Positions 33,212 through 42,082 of a stretch of 63,271 bases of DNA are shown here, in pieces. Each line of letters opens with the position of its first letter. The first letter of the stretch is position 1. This stretch comes from Metasolibacillus sp. (lineage in GTDB: Bacteria > Bacillota > Bacilli > Bacillales_A > Planococcaceae). Below the pieces are notes generated by a model that had not been told where the DNA came from, did no database searches, and saw only the letters and a list, made by a program, of their open reading frames with translations. Both the position numbers and the translations under genes were made by a program. The DNA lies in contig NZ_JAMBIZ010000019.1 in assembly GCF_025291715.1 (NCBI RefSeq), forward strand, positions 1 through 63,271, given 5' to 3'.

Positions 33212-34944
33212 TTGAACTATCTGTTTATATGCTGGAGCGTATTGGCATTATTGTGATTTTTGCATTTTTAATTTCGAAATGGCAACCGTTTCAAAGCAGA
33301 TTATATCGGGAGCAAAATACTTTATCAAAACTAATCCTTATTTTTGTCTTTGGACTTTTAGGTGTCATTAGCAACTATTTAGGTATCCGCATTGATGATG
33401 GAGATATAAGTGCAAAGATTATGAGTGTACAAGTTGAAGAAACTGCTGCAATTGCCAATACGAGGCTTGTAGGTGTCGCCATTGCGGGTATTTTTGGCGG
33501 GCCAGCAGTAGGAATTGGAGCAGGCTTAATCGCAGGCATTCATCGTATTTTGCTTGGAGGCTATACGGCGGTTGCCTGCGGTATTTCAACTATTTTAGCG
33601 GGGATTATTACAGGTTTTTTAGGGCGTAAGCTCCACGTTGAAAAAACCTTTTCCTATCGTCATGCTATGGGGATTGGGATATTAGCAGAATGCTTGCAAA
33701 TGCTTGTTATTTTGCTCATTGCTCGCCCTTTTGATATGGCATTGAATTTAGTGCAAATTATTGCAATGCCTATGATTTTTATGAATGCGTTCGGTATTTT
33801 TTTATTTTGTCTTATTATTAAAACGTCGATTGCTGAGGAACGACGTACAAAAGCAACACAAACACATGAAGCATTTCAAATCGCACAAAAAACGGTTATC
33901 CACTTTAGACAAGGCTTAAATGAAGAGTCCTGCTATCAAGCTGCTGAAATTATTAAAGAGGCGACGGGCGTAGTAGCTGTAGCAATTACGGATCAATATG
34001 GTATTTTAGCGCATGTTGGTGAAGGGGCAGATCACCACCTGAAAAATCAAAAAATTATGACAAAATTAACATATGATGTGCTAAAGCATGGCAAAATTAT
34101 TAAGGCAACGAAAAAAAGTGAAATTAATTGCCCTTATCAAGGTTGTAAATTGCAGGCGGCACTCGTTCTACCGTTACAAGTGCATCAGCAAACAGTTGGA
34201 ACGTTAAAAATGTATTTTACAGATGGTGCTCATATTACGGCAGTAGAGGAGGAATTGGCTGAAGGGTTAAGCAAATTATTTTCTACGCAGCTTGAATATG
34301 CGGAGGTAGAGAAGCAGCGGAAATTGTTAAGAGATGCAGAGATTAAAGCATTACAGGCACAAATTCATCCTCATTTTTTCTTTAATAGCATAAATGCAAT
34401 ATCAAGTTTAATTCGCACAGACCAAGAGCAGGCACGTCATTTACTGTTACAGCTCGCTTCTTTTTTCAGAAGCAATATGCAGGGGGCACGTCAAATGCGT
34501 ATTCCACTGGAAAAGGAAATAGAGCATATTGAAGCCTATTTAGCGATTGAGCAAGCACGCTTTCCAAATAAATATGCCGTGCAATTTAATATTGATGAAC
34601 GCTTATTAAAAGTACCTGTGCCACCTTTTACATTACAACCACTTGTTGAAAATTCGATACATCATGGCTTTAAAAAGCTGAAAAGTGGTCAAATCAGCAT
34701 TACAGCGCGAAAAAATCGAGATACGCTTGAAATTATTGTAGCTGATAATGGCTGTGGTATTGAGCGAACAAAGTTAATTTTATTAGGCAATCAAGTGATA
34801 GATTCACCGAATGGCACAGGGACTGCACTATGGAATATATCAGAGCGTTTAAAAGAAATTTATAATTATCGTGGCAAAGTAGAGTTTAAAAGTAAAGAAA
34901 ATAAAGGAACAGCGGTGAAAGTAATTGTTCCGATAGATGATTAG
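33208..34944 (+). CDS. lytS: LytS-type sensor histidine kinase
   Basis: 578 residues. A 5TM receptor (5TMR-LYT, about 1-210, with the glycine-rich LVGVAIAGIFGGPAVGIGAGLIAGIHRILLGG), a GAF-like domain (about 220-370), then the His_kinase segment AQIHPHFFFNSINAISSLIRTDQEQARHLLLQL with the phospho-His and an ATPase domain (PLVENSIHHGFKK, IVADNGCGIE). Pairs with the LytTR regulator that follows. Kinases of this class next to CstA-type carriers sense pyruvate (E. coli BtsS); a pyruvate or related signal is inferred. Confidence 0.92.
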   Translation: MIELSVYMLERIGIIVIFAFLISKWQPFQSRLYREQNTLSKLILIFVFGLLGVISNYLGIRIDDGDISAKIMSVQVEETAAIANTRLVGVAIAGIFGGPAVGIGAGLIAGIHRILLGGYTAVACGISTILAGIITGFLGRKLHVEKTFSYRHAMGIGILAECLQMLVILLIARPFDMALNLVQIIAMPMIFMNAFGIFLFCLIIKTSIAEERRTKATQTHEAFQIAQKTVIHFRQGLNEESCYQAAEIIKEATGVVAVAITDQYGILAHVGEGADHHLKNQKIMTKLTYDVLKHGKIIKATKKSEINCPYQGCKLQAALVLPLQVHQQTVGTLKMYFTDGAHITAVEEELAEGLSKLFSTQLEYAEVEKQRKLLRDAEIKALQAQIHPHFFFNSINAISSLIRTDQEQARHLLLQLASFFRSNMQGARQMRIPLEKEIEHIEAYLAIEQARFPNKYAVQFNIDERLLKVPVPPFTLQPLVENSIHHGFKKLKSGQISITARKNRDTLEIIVADNGCGIERTKLILLGNQVIDSPNGTGTALWNISERLKEIYNYRGKVEFKSKENKGTAVKVIVPIDD

Positions 34945-34953
34945 GTGATAAAA

Positions 34954-35685
34954 ATGTATAAAATATTCATTATTGATGACGAACCTTTAGCGCGTGATGA
35001 ATTAAAATATTTATTATCGCAATTTTCGGAAATTGAAATAATGGGAGAATCTGAAGATTTACAGCAAGTGCTGGAGAATAATTTAATTGAAGAAATTGAT
35101 TGTTTATTTTTAGATATAGAGCTTTCTGATAAAAATGGTATAGAGTTAGCGAAGGCGCTATTGCAGCGAGAGGAAAGACCTTTAATCGTTTTTGCGACTG
35201 CCTATGATGATTATGCAATCGAAGCTTTTAATATGAATGCCTTCGATTATATTTTAAAGCCTTTTGAACAACAACGAATTGAGCAAACTGTTCTTAAATT
35301 AATGACAATGACCAAGAAAAGTGAGCGCAAGGAGCCCGCAGTGAAGGAAAAAATTAAGCAGATGGGGAAAATTGCTGTTTCAAATGAGGATCGAGTTGCC
35401 TTAATTAAATTACAGGACGTGCTGTATTTCACATCAGAGGAAAGTAAAACAAAGGTCATTACAGAAAGTAAATGCTACAATAGCACAGAATCGCTAACAA
35501 CATTAGAAAAAAAGCTGAGTCCCAATTTTATACGCGTCCATCGTGCATTTTTAATCAATTTAGAGCATTTACAGGAGCTTGAATCATGGGGAACCTCCAA
35601 ATACAATGTCATTTTGCAAGGAGGGCATGTTGTGCCTGTCAGCCGTATGTATGTGAAGGAGATTCGAAAAATATTTGAAATGTAG
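34954..35685 (+). CDS. lytT: LytTR-type response regulator
   Basis: 243 residues. Receiver domain: IIDDEPLARDEL (acidic pocket), FLDIEL with the phospho-Asp, FATAYDDYAIEAFNMNAFDYILKPF. C-terminal LytTR DNA-binding domain: LQDVLYFTSEESKTKVITESKCYNSTESLTTLEKKLSPNFIRVHRAFLINL. ATG 34954 is preferred (AGGTGA 5 bases ahead, family N-terminus MYKIFIIDDEPLAR); a GTG at 34945 is in frame. It should activate cstA through direct repeats at 35691-35721. Confidence 0.93.
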   Translation: MYKIFIIDDEPLARDELKYLLSQFSEIEIMGESEDLQQVLENNLIEEIDCLFLDIELSDKNGIELAKALLQREERPLIVFATAYDDYAIEAFNMNAFDYILKPFEQQRIEQTVLKLMTMTKKSERKEPAVKEKIKQMGKIAVSNEDRVALIKLQDVLYFTSEESKTKVITESKCYNSTESLTTLEKKLSPNFIRVHRAFLINLEHLQELESWGTSKYNVILQGGHVVPVSRMYVKEIRKIFEM

Positions 35686-35690
35686 CATGC

Positions 35691-35721
35691 ATTTTAACAG
35701 CAGATTTTGACGCTTTAACAG
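35691..35721. promoter_or_regulatory. Direct repeats: candidate LytTR binding site ahead of cstA
   Basis: TTTAACAG occurs at 35693-35700 and 35714-35721, exactly 21 bases apart (on the minus strand CTGTTAAA twice). LytTR proteins such as AgrA bind 9-base direct repeats with 12 bases between them, the same 21-base period and a shared GTTAA core. Located between lytT and cstA. Confidence 0.65.
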
Positions 35722-35809
35722 ATTATTCAGACATTTTAATGTGATTTTATCCAATTTTCTTATCTTTTTGCTACGCTTGTAAAAAGAGTAAAGGGGGATG
35801 AAGTTCAGT

Positions 35810-37612
35810 ATGAATGCAATTTCAATCGTTATAGGGGCAATCTGTATTTTAGTAATCTCGTATCGTCTTTATGGTTATTTTTTTACAAAGAAAGTATTGA
35901 AGATTAATGACAATGAACCTACACCAGCACATAAATTAAATGATGGGCAAGATTATGTACCCACCAACAAATGGGTGGCGTTTGGGCATCATTTTGCGGC
36001 GATTGCTGCGGCGGGTCCGTTAGTTGGTCCTGTATTAGCAGCACAGTTTGGTTATTTACCAGGTCTTTTATGGCTACTAATTGGGGCAGTAATTGGTGGA
36101 GCTGTACATGATGCAGTTGTATTATTTGCTTCGATGCGTCGCGGTGGTAAATCACTTTCTGAAGTAATGAAAGAGGAGCTTGGACCTGTCGCTGGATTTT
36201 GTACAGGGCTTGCGATGCTGTTTATTATTACGATTACAATGGCTGGTTTATCGATGGTTGTATTAGGGGCACTAGAAAGAAACCCTTGGGGGACATTTGC
36301 TGTAGCGATTACAGTACCTATTGCAATGCTTGTAGGAATCGCCTATAAAAAAACAGGAAATTTACTTATTACATCTACAGTCGGCTTTATTTTATTAATG
36401 ATTGGTGTTTTTATAGGACCAAGTATTCAAGGTACTTGGCTTGGTGATTTATTAACATTAGAACGTCAAACTTTAGCACTTATTTTACCGATTTATGCCT
36501 TCTTTGCAGCGGCATTGCCTGTTTGGCTATTGCTTGCACCGCGTGATTATTTAAGCAGCTTTATGAAAATTGGCGTATTTATTGCATTAATTATCGGTGT
36601 GTTTATTGTCAACCCAGCCATTCAATTTCCTGCCATCATTCCGGATTTCTTAGGTGGGGGAGGTCCCGTTGTCGCAGGTCCTGTATGGCCATTTGTTTCA
36701 ATTACAATCGCCTGTGGTGCTATTTCAGGCTTCCATGCTTTCGTTGGCTCAGGCACTACACCAAAAATGCTTGATCGATGGGAAGATATTCGTGTCGTTG
36801 GCTTCGGTGCTATGTTAGTAGAATGCTTGGTTGGTATTATGGCATTAATTGCAGCAACCGCTTTACATCCGGGAGATTATTTCGCAATTAACTCTGCACC
36901 AGCAGTATTTGCAACGCTTGGAATGGATACGGTCAATTTGGCGGCGCTTTCACAGCAAATTGGAATGGACTTAGAAGGACGTACAGGTGGAGCCGTTACA
37001 TTAGCAGTCGGTATGACGTACATTTTCACAGGTGTGAAATGGTTTGCTGACTTAACATCTTATTTCTATCAATTTGTTATTATGTTTGAAGCGGTATTTA
37101 TTTTAACGGCGATTGATGCAGGAACGCGTGTTGCTCGTTATTTAATTCAGGATTTCGTAGGTGAGGCATATAAGCCATTAAAGAGAACCGACTGGCTTCC
37201 AGGTAACATTTTTGCCTCAGCACTTGCCTGCTTCATGTGGGGTTACTTGTTATACTCAGGAGATATTAGCTCTGTTTGGGCATTATTCGGTGTATCGAAT
37301 CAGCTAATGGCATCCATCGGCTTAGTATGTGGTGCAACGATTATTTTGAAAATGGCTGACAAGCGTATTTATGTTTTAACATGTATCATACCACTTGCAT
37401 ATTTGTATGTTACGGTAAATGTCGCTGCCTATTGGATGGTTAAAAATGTCTATTGGAATTCAGCGGCAGGTGGTTACAGTATATTAAATGGTGTTTTATC
37501 GATTATTATGGTTGTGTTAGGATTCATCATTGTTGTGACTGCAGCACGTAAATGGAAGGACTTATGGAATAGTCCACGCTTCATAAAAGGTAAAGCTGTG
37601 GATGCTATATAA
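35810..37612 (+). CDS. cstA: CstA-family transporter (carbon starvation protein)
   Basis: 600 residues with about 16 hydrophobic segments. Family signatures: NKWVAFGHHFAAIAAAGPLVGPVLAAQFG, IGGAVHDAVVLFASMRRGGKSL and AISGFHAFVGSGTTPKML. CstA/BtsT proteins import pyruvate and possibly peptides. Start 35810 (MNAISIVIGAICIL) agrees with the family; the upstream ATG at 35798 overlaps the AAGGGGG site. Placed directly after the LytS/LytT pair, as BtsT is linked to BtsSR in function, so it is the likely target of that system. Confidence 0.93.
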   Translation: MNAISIVIGAICILVISYRLYGYFFTKKVLKINDNEPTPAHKLNDGQDYVPTNKWVAFGHHFAAIAAAGPLVGPVLAAQFGYLPGLLWLLIGAVIGGAVHDAVVLFASMRRGGKSLSEVMKEELGPVAGFCTGLAMLFIITITMAGLSMVVLGALERNPWGTFAVAITVPIAMLVGIAYKKTGNLLITSTVGFILLMIGVFIGPSIQGTWLGDLLTLERQTLALILPIYAFFAAALPVWLLLAPRDYLSSFMKIGVFIALIIGVFIVNPAIQFPAIIPDFLGGGGPVVAGPVWPFVSITIACGAISGFHAFVGSGTTPKMLDRWEDIRVVGFGAMLVECLVGIMALIAATALHPGDYFAINSAPAVFATLGMDTVNLAALSQQIGMDLEGRTGGAVTLAVGMTYIFTGVKWFADLTSYFYQFVIMFEAVFILTAIDAGTRVARYLIQDFVGEAYKPLKRTDWLPGNIFASALACFMWGYLLYSGDISSVWALFGVSNQLMASIGLVCGATIILKMADKRIYVLTCIIPLAYLYVTVNVAAYWMVKNVYWNSAAGGYSILNGVLSIIMVVLGFIIVVTAARKWKDLWNSPRFIKGKAVDAI

Positions 37613-37617
37613 TCTTG

Positions 37618-37660
37618 AACAAGCTGTGTCAAAATGCTTTTCATTTTGGCATGGCTTGTT
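37618..37660 (+). terminator. Inverted repeat after cstA
   Basis: AACAAGC pairs with GCTTGTT and TCAAAATG with CATTTTGG inside it. No T-run follows, so it may be a weak terminator or a transcript stabiliser. Confidence 0.45.
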
Positions 37661-37737
37661 GCCGTATAAGGACTTAACATTGAAAGCTTTTCCTGAATCA
37701 TGTAAACTTGATGGAGAGTATATCGGAGGTTTACATA

Positions 37738-38061
37738 ATGACAGTTTCCATTCCAGAAGTAATTATTTCAACATTATTGTTTTTAGTTATGTTTTTCGGC
37801 ATTGGTTTTTTATTAAATATGCTGCTGCGTATGACATGGTTAATGGCGATCATCTATCCAATTATCGTTATTTTTATCGTTGATGAAGTCAGCTTTTTGG
37901 ATTATATTTTCAAGCCGGGAACAGCCTTCCCTGCATTGCTAGATAAACTTATTGCTCTACAGCCAGCAGATATTATTATTTTATCGGGCGGCTTTGCTGG
38001 GGCGATTATTGCGGGCATTGTGATGATTTTATTGCGTAAAAATGGCTATCGAATGTTTTAA
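37738..38061 (+). CDS. yuiB: YuiB-family membrane protein
   Basis: 107 residues, three to four membrane segments (VIISTLLFLVMFFGIGFLLNMLL, WLMAIIYPIIVIFIVDEV, ADIIILSGGFAGAIIAGIVMILL) and a short basic end. Resembles B. subtilis YuiB in size, hydropathy and position between ndh (yumB) and yuiD/yuiE. Function unknown. CGGAGGTTTACATA before the ATG at 37738 rejects ten upstream residues. Confidence 0.8.
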   Translation: MTVSIPEVIISTLLFLVMFFGIGFLLNMLLRMTWLMAIIYPIIVIFIVDEVSFLDYIFKPGTAFPALLDKLIALQPADIIILSGGFAGAIIAGIVMILLRKNGYRMF

Positions 38062-38064
38062 CTT

Positions 38065-38281
38065 GAATCAGCAGAAATTCCCCACTTCCATAAGTGGCGG
38101 GATGAATGCCAGAAAAGTAATAGAATCAGAGGGAGTCCCAAACTCCCTACTGAAAAAGAGGAACGCAGTCTAAAGACGCCACGTCCGATGGCAACGACTG
38201 CGTGACCAACATCGTGTTGGCCCAAGACTCCGGCGGATGTCAGGGATTTTGAATTGTGCACGCACAATTCAAAATCCCGAC
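38065..38281. repeat. Multi-hairpin intergenic element, family 2, copy 1
   Basis: Serial palindromes: CCCACTT-CCAT-AAGTGG, GGGAGT-CCCAA-ACTCCC, ACGCAGTC with GACTGCGT, CCAAC-ATCGT-GTTGG, and a perfect 17-bp inverted repeat with a 2-base gap at 38243-38278 (starts GGGATTTTGAATTG). The block CTCCGGCGGATGTCAGGG and the TTCAAAATCCCGACG end recur at 55710-55835. The first hairpin resembles the subterminal hairpins of IS200/IS605 elements; no tnpA or tnpB is present. It lies between convergent yuiB and yuiD. Confidence 0.7.
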
Positions 38282-38287
38282 GTTACT

Positions 38288-38761
38288 TTACAGAAATTGA
38301 TAAACAATGATGCTTAAAATAATACCAGATAGCGCACCGATTGTGACCTCGCTTTTTTTATGTCCAAGCAATGTTTTTAAATCCTCAATTTTTTGCTCTT
38401 CATTTAATTCAGGCCAACGTTTAATTTCACGGAAGAAATGCTGTAAATCGTGGCGGATTTCATTTAAAGCTGCGGCATGCTGTCCTGCCTGAAAGCGCAC
38501 ATGACTTGCATCATACATCACGATACCGGCAAGCATTGCTGCAACAGCGAAAATCGGTGAATCGAAGCCTGTTTCAAAACCAACAGCGGTGGCGATACTT
38601 GCTACGGCAGCAGAATGCGAACTTGGCATCCCGCCAGTTGATGTGAGCAAGTGCCAATCAACTTTTTTTGTGGCAAGAAAATAAATTGGGACTTTTAAAA
38701 ATTGGGCAAGTAAAATAGCAAAAATCCCAATTAACAGCGGGGTGTTTTGTAAAAGCTCCAT
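38288..38761 (-). CDS. yuiD: Divergent PAP2-family membrane protein (YuiD-like)
   Basis: 157 residues with four membrane segments. The divergent PAP2 motifs are present: LAQFLKVPIYFLATKKVDWHLLTSTGGMPSSHSAAVASIATAVGF and MYDASHVRFQAGQHA. These resemble acid phosphatase/vanadium haloperoxidase active-site motifs, but substrate is unknown. Orthologue of YuiD by sequence and place next to pepA (yuiE). Divergent from pepA. Confidence 0.9.
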   Translation of the reverse strand: MELLQNTPLLIGIFAILLAQFLKVPIYFLATKKVDWHLLTSTGGMPSSHSAAVASIATAVGFETGFDSPIFAVAAMLAGIVMYDASHVRFQAGQHAAALNEIRHDLQHFFREIKRWPELNEEQKIEDLKTLLGHKKSEVTIGALSGIILSIIVYQFL

Positions 38762-38922
38762 TGTTCACCGTACCTTTCCAATTGTGTAATTACTATAAGA
38801 AAAGTATATCATATTTGTGAATGTCAACAACTAAAGGTCTACGATGAAAAGCAATTATTTCGTTATTCGAATAATTATGATATTGTATAATAGAGTGATT
38901 AAACAATTGGAGGATGTATGGA

Positions 38923-40422
38923 ATGAATATTGCAAAACAATTAACAACATTAGAGCAAGTGGCAACAGATGTATTAATCGTTGGTGTGCAAAAGCATCGC
39001 GAGCAAATGAACAATTGGTCTGCATTGCCAGCAGCCTTTGGTGAGCATATTAATGATTGGCTACATAGCGGGGAAATTTCTTCTGAGGCAAAAGTAATGA
39101 CAAAGCTGCCAATTGCAGGTAAAGCAGTAAAGCAAATTTTATTTGTTGGGTTAGGGGAAGGCAAGAAATTAACAGCAGAAGTATTACGCAATGCATTTGG
39201 CTTAGTAGGAAAGCAACTAAAGGCTTCAAAAAAGACAGCGTATACAATTTGGCTTGAATCATTTGTAACTGAACAAGTAACAGAGGAAGAGGCGGCATTT
39301 TTAGCTGGTGAAGGGATTGGCTTAGGCTTCTATAAAGTGAAGCACTACAAAACGACATCAAATGAGCCCGATACTTATTTAGAAGAGGTTCAGTTTGTAG
39401 CCTCTAGCTCTGCTGAGACAGTTGCTGCAAATTATGAGGTAGGGCATATTTATGCAGAGGCAACAAACGAGGCGCGTACGCTTGTCAATACACCACCAAA
39501 CTTATTAACAGCGACTGATTTAGCAAATTATGCGGAAGAGCTTGGAAAACAGTATGGCTTTGAAGTAGAAATTTTAAATAAAGCACAAATGGAAGAACTA
39601 GGAATGGGCGCTATTTTAAGTGTCAATAAAGGGTCTGTGCAGGAGCCGCGTATGATTACATTGAAATACAAGGCGACAGAGCAATGGGAAGATGTTGTGA
39701 GCTTTGTAGGAAAGGGTGTAACGTACGATACAGGTGGTTACTCATTAAAGCCTCGTGAAGGTATGATTGGCATGAAAGGCGATATGGGTGGCGCAGCAGC
39801 TGTTTTAGGTGCAATGAAAATTATTGGGGAAACACGTCCGAATAAAAACGTCATGGCTGTTATCGGCTCAACAGACAATATGGTTTCTGGCGAGGCCTTA
39901 AAGCCAGATGATGTGATTACAACATTAAGCGGCAAAACTGTGGAAGTATTCAATACAGATGCAGAAGGACGCCTTGTGTTAGCGGATGCGGTAACATATG
40001 CAAAGCAGCAAGGAGCAAGCTACTTAATTGATGTTGCAACATTAACGGGCGGTGTCATTGTCGCATTAGGTAATGATAAAACAGGTGCATTAACGAATAA
40101 TGAGCCATTTTTCGAAAGCTTTATGGAGGCAACTGTAGATACAAATGAATTTGTATGGCGCTTACCGTTAACAGAAAATGATAAAAAGCGCATTCGTAAC
40201 TCTGAGTTTGCAGATTTGAACAACTCGCCAGGCCGCGATGGACACATGATTTTTGGTGGAGGTTTTATCGGTGAGTTTGCGGAAGAGACACCATGGATTC
40301 ATTTAGATATTGCAGGAACATCTGATGCGAGTGCAGCATATGATCTTGGACCAAAAGGTGGCACAGGTGTCATGGTTCGTACTTTAGCAAGCTTTATTGA
40401 GCAATTAGCAGAGGAAGAGTAA
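38923..40422 (+). CDS. pepA: Leucyl aminopeptidase, M17 family
   Basis: 499 residues. Removes N-terminal residues from peptides in the cytoplasm using two metal ions. C-terminal catalytic domain holds VGKGVTYDTGGYSLKP, MKGDMGGAAAVLGAM, and the M17 signature NTDAEGRLVLADA that binds metal. Equivalent to B. subtilis YuiE. Two Lys/Asp positions usually seen as GKGITFDSGG are varied here (GKGVTYDTGG). The GGAGG site favours ATG 38923 over 38914. Followed by a terminator. Confidence 0.95.
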   Translation: MNIAKQLTTLEQVATDVLIVGVQKHREQMNNWSALPAAFGEHINDWLHSGEISSEAKVMTKLPIAGKAVKQILFVGLGEGKKLTAEVLRNAFGLVGKQLKASKKTAYTIWLESFVTEQVTEEEAAFLAGEGIGLGFYKVKHYKTTSNEPDTYLEEVQFVASSSAETVAANYEVGHIYAEATNEARTLVNTPPNLLTATDLANYAEELGKQYGFEVEILNKAQMEELGMGAILSVNKGSVQEPRMITLKYKATEQWEDVVSFVGKGVTYDTGGYSLKPREGMIGMKGDMGGAAAVLGAMKIIGETRPNKNVMAVIGSTDNMVSGEALKPDDVITTLSGKTVEVFNTDAEGRLVLADAVTYAKQQGASYLIDVATLTGGVIVALGNDKTGALTNNEPFFESFMEATVDTNEFVWRLPLTENDKKRIRNSEFADLNNSPGRDGHMIFGGGFIGEFAEETPWIHLDIAGTSDASAAYDLGPKGGTGVMVRTLASFIEQLAEEE

Positions 40423-40454
40423 ATTTCTTGCCACATTAAAGGCTATATAAGCAT

Positions 40455-40498
40455 AAAATCGATTTATACTAAGCAATTTGGTGTAAATCGATTTTTTA
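40455..40498 (+). terminator. Terminator of pepA
   Basis: AAAATCGATTTA pairs with TAAATCGATTTT across a 16-base loop, then TTTTATG. Confidence 0.8.
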
Positions 40499-40536
40499 TG
40501 CGATGGTTGTGTAGAGGTGCTTAGCTTAAAGTGAAT

Positions 40537-40676
40537 TGCTCCTGCGGTGGTTGTAGCAAGCCACCACCATCCTCGTCGCAACTGAAGATTTGAAAAGTCA
40601 TTTTCGAAGAATTGTGCTCCTGCGATTACTCGTCGCAAAGGAGCTAACTGAAAATAAATTTTCAATTAGCTCCTTT
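40537..40676. repeat. Dispersed hairpin element, family 1, copy D
   Basis: Two GCTCCTGCG blocks (starting about 40540 and 40616), each followed by a CGTCGCA, and a terminal hairpin AAAGGAGCTAACTGAAAA with TTTTCAATTAGCTCCTTT at 40637-40676. Same layout as the copies at 47481 and 51949, with different outer hairpin sequence. Confidence 0.7.
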
Positions 40677-40729
40677 GTCACCAATTCCTAAGCTTTTGTC
40701 ATATAGTAAAGCAAAGGAGGAGATTTTTT

Positions 40730-40897
40730 ATGTTTCCATGGTTTACATTTGGTGCACCCTTTTTAGGAGGCTTTCTTGGAGGTTTTTTAGGAAATCAAGT
40801 TTATCCGCAACGTTATCCGTATTATCCACCATATCCGCCATATCGACCGTATCCATATCCACCATATCGCCGTGGATTTTATGGGCCATATCGTTAG
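40730..40897 (+). CDS. Small Gly/Pro/Tyr/Arg-rich protein
   Basis: 55 residues: MFPWFTFGAPFLGGFLGGFLG, then NQVYPQRYPYYPPYPPYRPY and a PPYRRGFYGPYR end. A short glycine-rich hydrophobic start is followed by tandem YPPYxP units. A near-ideal AAAGGAGGAG is 7 bases ahead of the ATG and a strong terminator follows the stop, so this is a real gene despite its length. Such tyrosine/proline-rich peptides occur in Bacillus spore coats or at the cell surface; the assignment is inference. The overlapping 78-codon frame at 40675-40911 is rejected. Confidence 0.75.
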   Translation: MFPWFTFGAPFLGGFLGGFLGNQVYPQRYPYYPPYPPYRPYPYPPYRRGFYGPYR

Positions 40898-40921
40898 GGC
40901 GAAAATTATGAGTTCCTCATA

Positions 40922-40971
40922 AAAGAAAAGAGCAAGAAATCAGCCAACGATTTCTTACTCTTTTCTTTTTT
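40922..40971. terminator. Terminator between the small protein and mrpG
   Basis: AAAAGAGCAAGAAATC pairs with GATTTCTTACTCTTTT around AGCCAAC, with T-runs on both strands; serves both converging units. Confidence 0.85.
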
Positions 40972-41347
40972 AATCTTGTACATTTTGTTCTTTTTTCATC
41001 CGTTCAATTTCAGGCTTTAAATCATCACGTACAGTACCAGACCAAGGTTTAACGCCTGCGATGTAGGATGAGCGGCTCATAATATGACCGCCTACAGGAC
41101 CTGTCATAAAAATAAACAAAATCCCTAGCAATATGCGTGGATTGAAGTGGTTTTCAATCAGCCAAAAATGTAGGAAAACACCGATTAACACGCTCATAAC
41201 ACCTAATGTTGCACTTTTAGAAGCTGCATGTGCTCGCGTATATAAATCAGGTAAGCGCAATAAACCGATTGCAGCTACTGCAATAAAAATAACACCTATC
41301 GAGATAAAGAGAACAATTAAAATATTAGCGAGAACTGTCACGTTCAA
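40970..41347 (-). CDS. mrpG: Mrp Na+/H+ antiporter subunit G
   Basis: 125 residues, three membrane segments and the MnhG/PhaG signature LLRLPDLYTRAHAASKSATLGVMSVLIG. Last of seven genes. It overlaps mrpF: the reading frame is open to 41365, but AAGGAGA followed 5 bases later by TTG points to 41347 as the start. Needed for the full antiporter complex; catalytic ion path lies in MrpA/MrpD. Confidence 0.92.
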   Translation of the reverse strand: MNVTVLANILIVLFISIGVIFIAVAAIGLLRLPDLYTRAHAASKSATLGVMSVLIGVFLHFWLIENHFNPRILLGILFIFMTGPVGGHIMSRSSYIAGVKPWSGTVRDDLKPEIERMKKEQNVQD

Positions 41348-41606
41348 TAATGTCTCCTTTCTCAATAAATTTCGAAAAGGCTACTGTACCAATAAATGAT
41401 AAAATAGCGAGCAATAAAATGATTTCTAAATAAAAGCTTGTATCTACCATAATCGAAAACATTCCGATTAATGCAATAAGAGAAACGCCAATTGAGTCTA
41501 GCGCAACGACACGATCAGAAGGGTTTGGTCCTTTAATGAGACGGTAAATAACTAAAATCATTGATAGCATAACAAGGACAATTGCCCCCCAAATAAAATA
41601 GGTCAT
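41325..41606 (-). CDS. mrpF: Mrp Na+/H+ antiporter subunit F
   Basis: 93 residues with three membrane segments; MnhF/PhaF signature RLIKGPNPSDRVVALDSIGVSLIALIGMFSI. Overlaps mrpE by 4 bases and mrpG by over 20, so translation of the three is coupled. Confidence 0.94.
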   Translation of the reverse strand: MTYFIWGAIVLVMLSMILVIYRLIKGPNPSDRVVALDSIGVSLIALIGMFSIMVDTSFYLEIILLLAILSFIGTVAFSKFIEKGDIIERDSSR

Positions 41607-42082
41607 GTACGACTCACCTCCAAAATCGCTTTTTCAAAGGAGTTGCGAATGGAATCAATCGTTTCATCCACATCCTTTGCATCAATTGCATGTATATATA
41701 AGCTTTTTGCATCATCAGACACATGGACAACAACAGTACCCGGCGTTAATGTAATTAAGCTAGATAACAGCGTAATTTCCCACTCCTGTGTTAATGTCGT
41801 ATCATATTTGAAAAATGCAGGCTGCATATCCAGCTTGGGCTTCAATACAACACGTAATACCGCCACATTGGCTAAGACGAGCTCCTTGAAAAATAAGAAT
41901 GTCAATTTTATAAAAGCCCAAATACGTCCAATATACAGTCGCCCGTTGAAAAAGCGACGCATTAGTAGAACAGCTGCTAGACCAAGTAAATAGCCGATAA
42001 TAAAGCCGCTAGCTGTAAAGTTATTACCAAGGAACATCCATAATAGGGCAAGTGAAAAGTTTAATAGTATTTGAAATGCCAT
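41603..42082 (-). CDS. mrpE: Mrp Na+/H+ antiporter subunit E
   Basis: 159 residues: two N-terminal membrane segments, a third (WAFIKLTFLFFKELVLANVAVLRVVL), then a cytoplasmic domain with SSLITLTPGTVVVHVSDDAKSLYIHAID, typical of MnhE. It starts at the last base of mrpD and overlaps mrpF by 4 bases. Confidence 0.94.
   Translation of the reverse strand: MAFQILLNFSLALLWMFLGNNFTASGFIIGYLLGLAAVLLMRRFFNGRLYIGRIWAFIKLTFLFFKELVLANVAVLRVVLKPKLDMQPAFFKYDTTLTQEWEITLLSSLITLTPGTVVVHVSDDAKSLYIHAIDAKDVDETIDSIRNSFEKAILEVSRT

Noticed and set aside
35700-35720. CRE-like sequence TTAAAGCGTCAAAA upstream of cstA
   Set aside because: The essential G at position 2 and the T and C in the right half are missing; the direct repeats explain the region better.
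38058-38267. Reading frame across the multi-hairpin element on the minus strand
   Set aside because: It has no ribosome site, is made of palindromic repeat sequence, and its peptide has no protein-like features.
40675-40911. 78-codon frame overlapping the Pro/Tyr-rich gene
   Set aside because: It starts upstream of the strong AAAGGAGGAG site and gives a serine-rich peptide; the 55-residue frame has the correct start and stop before the terminator.
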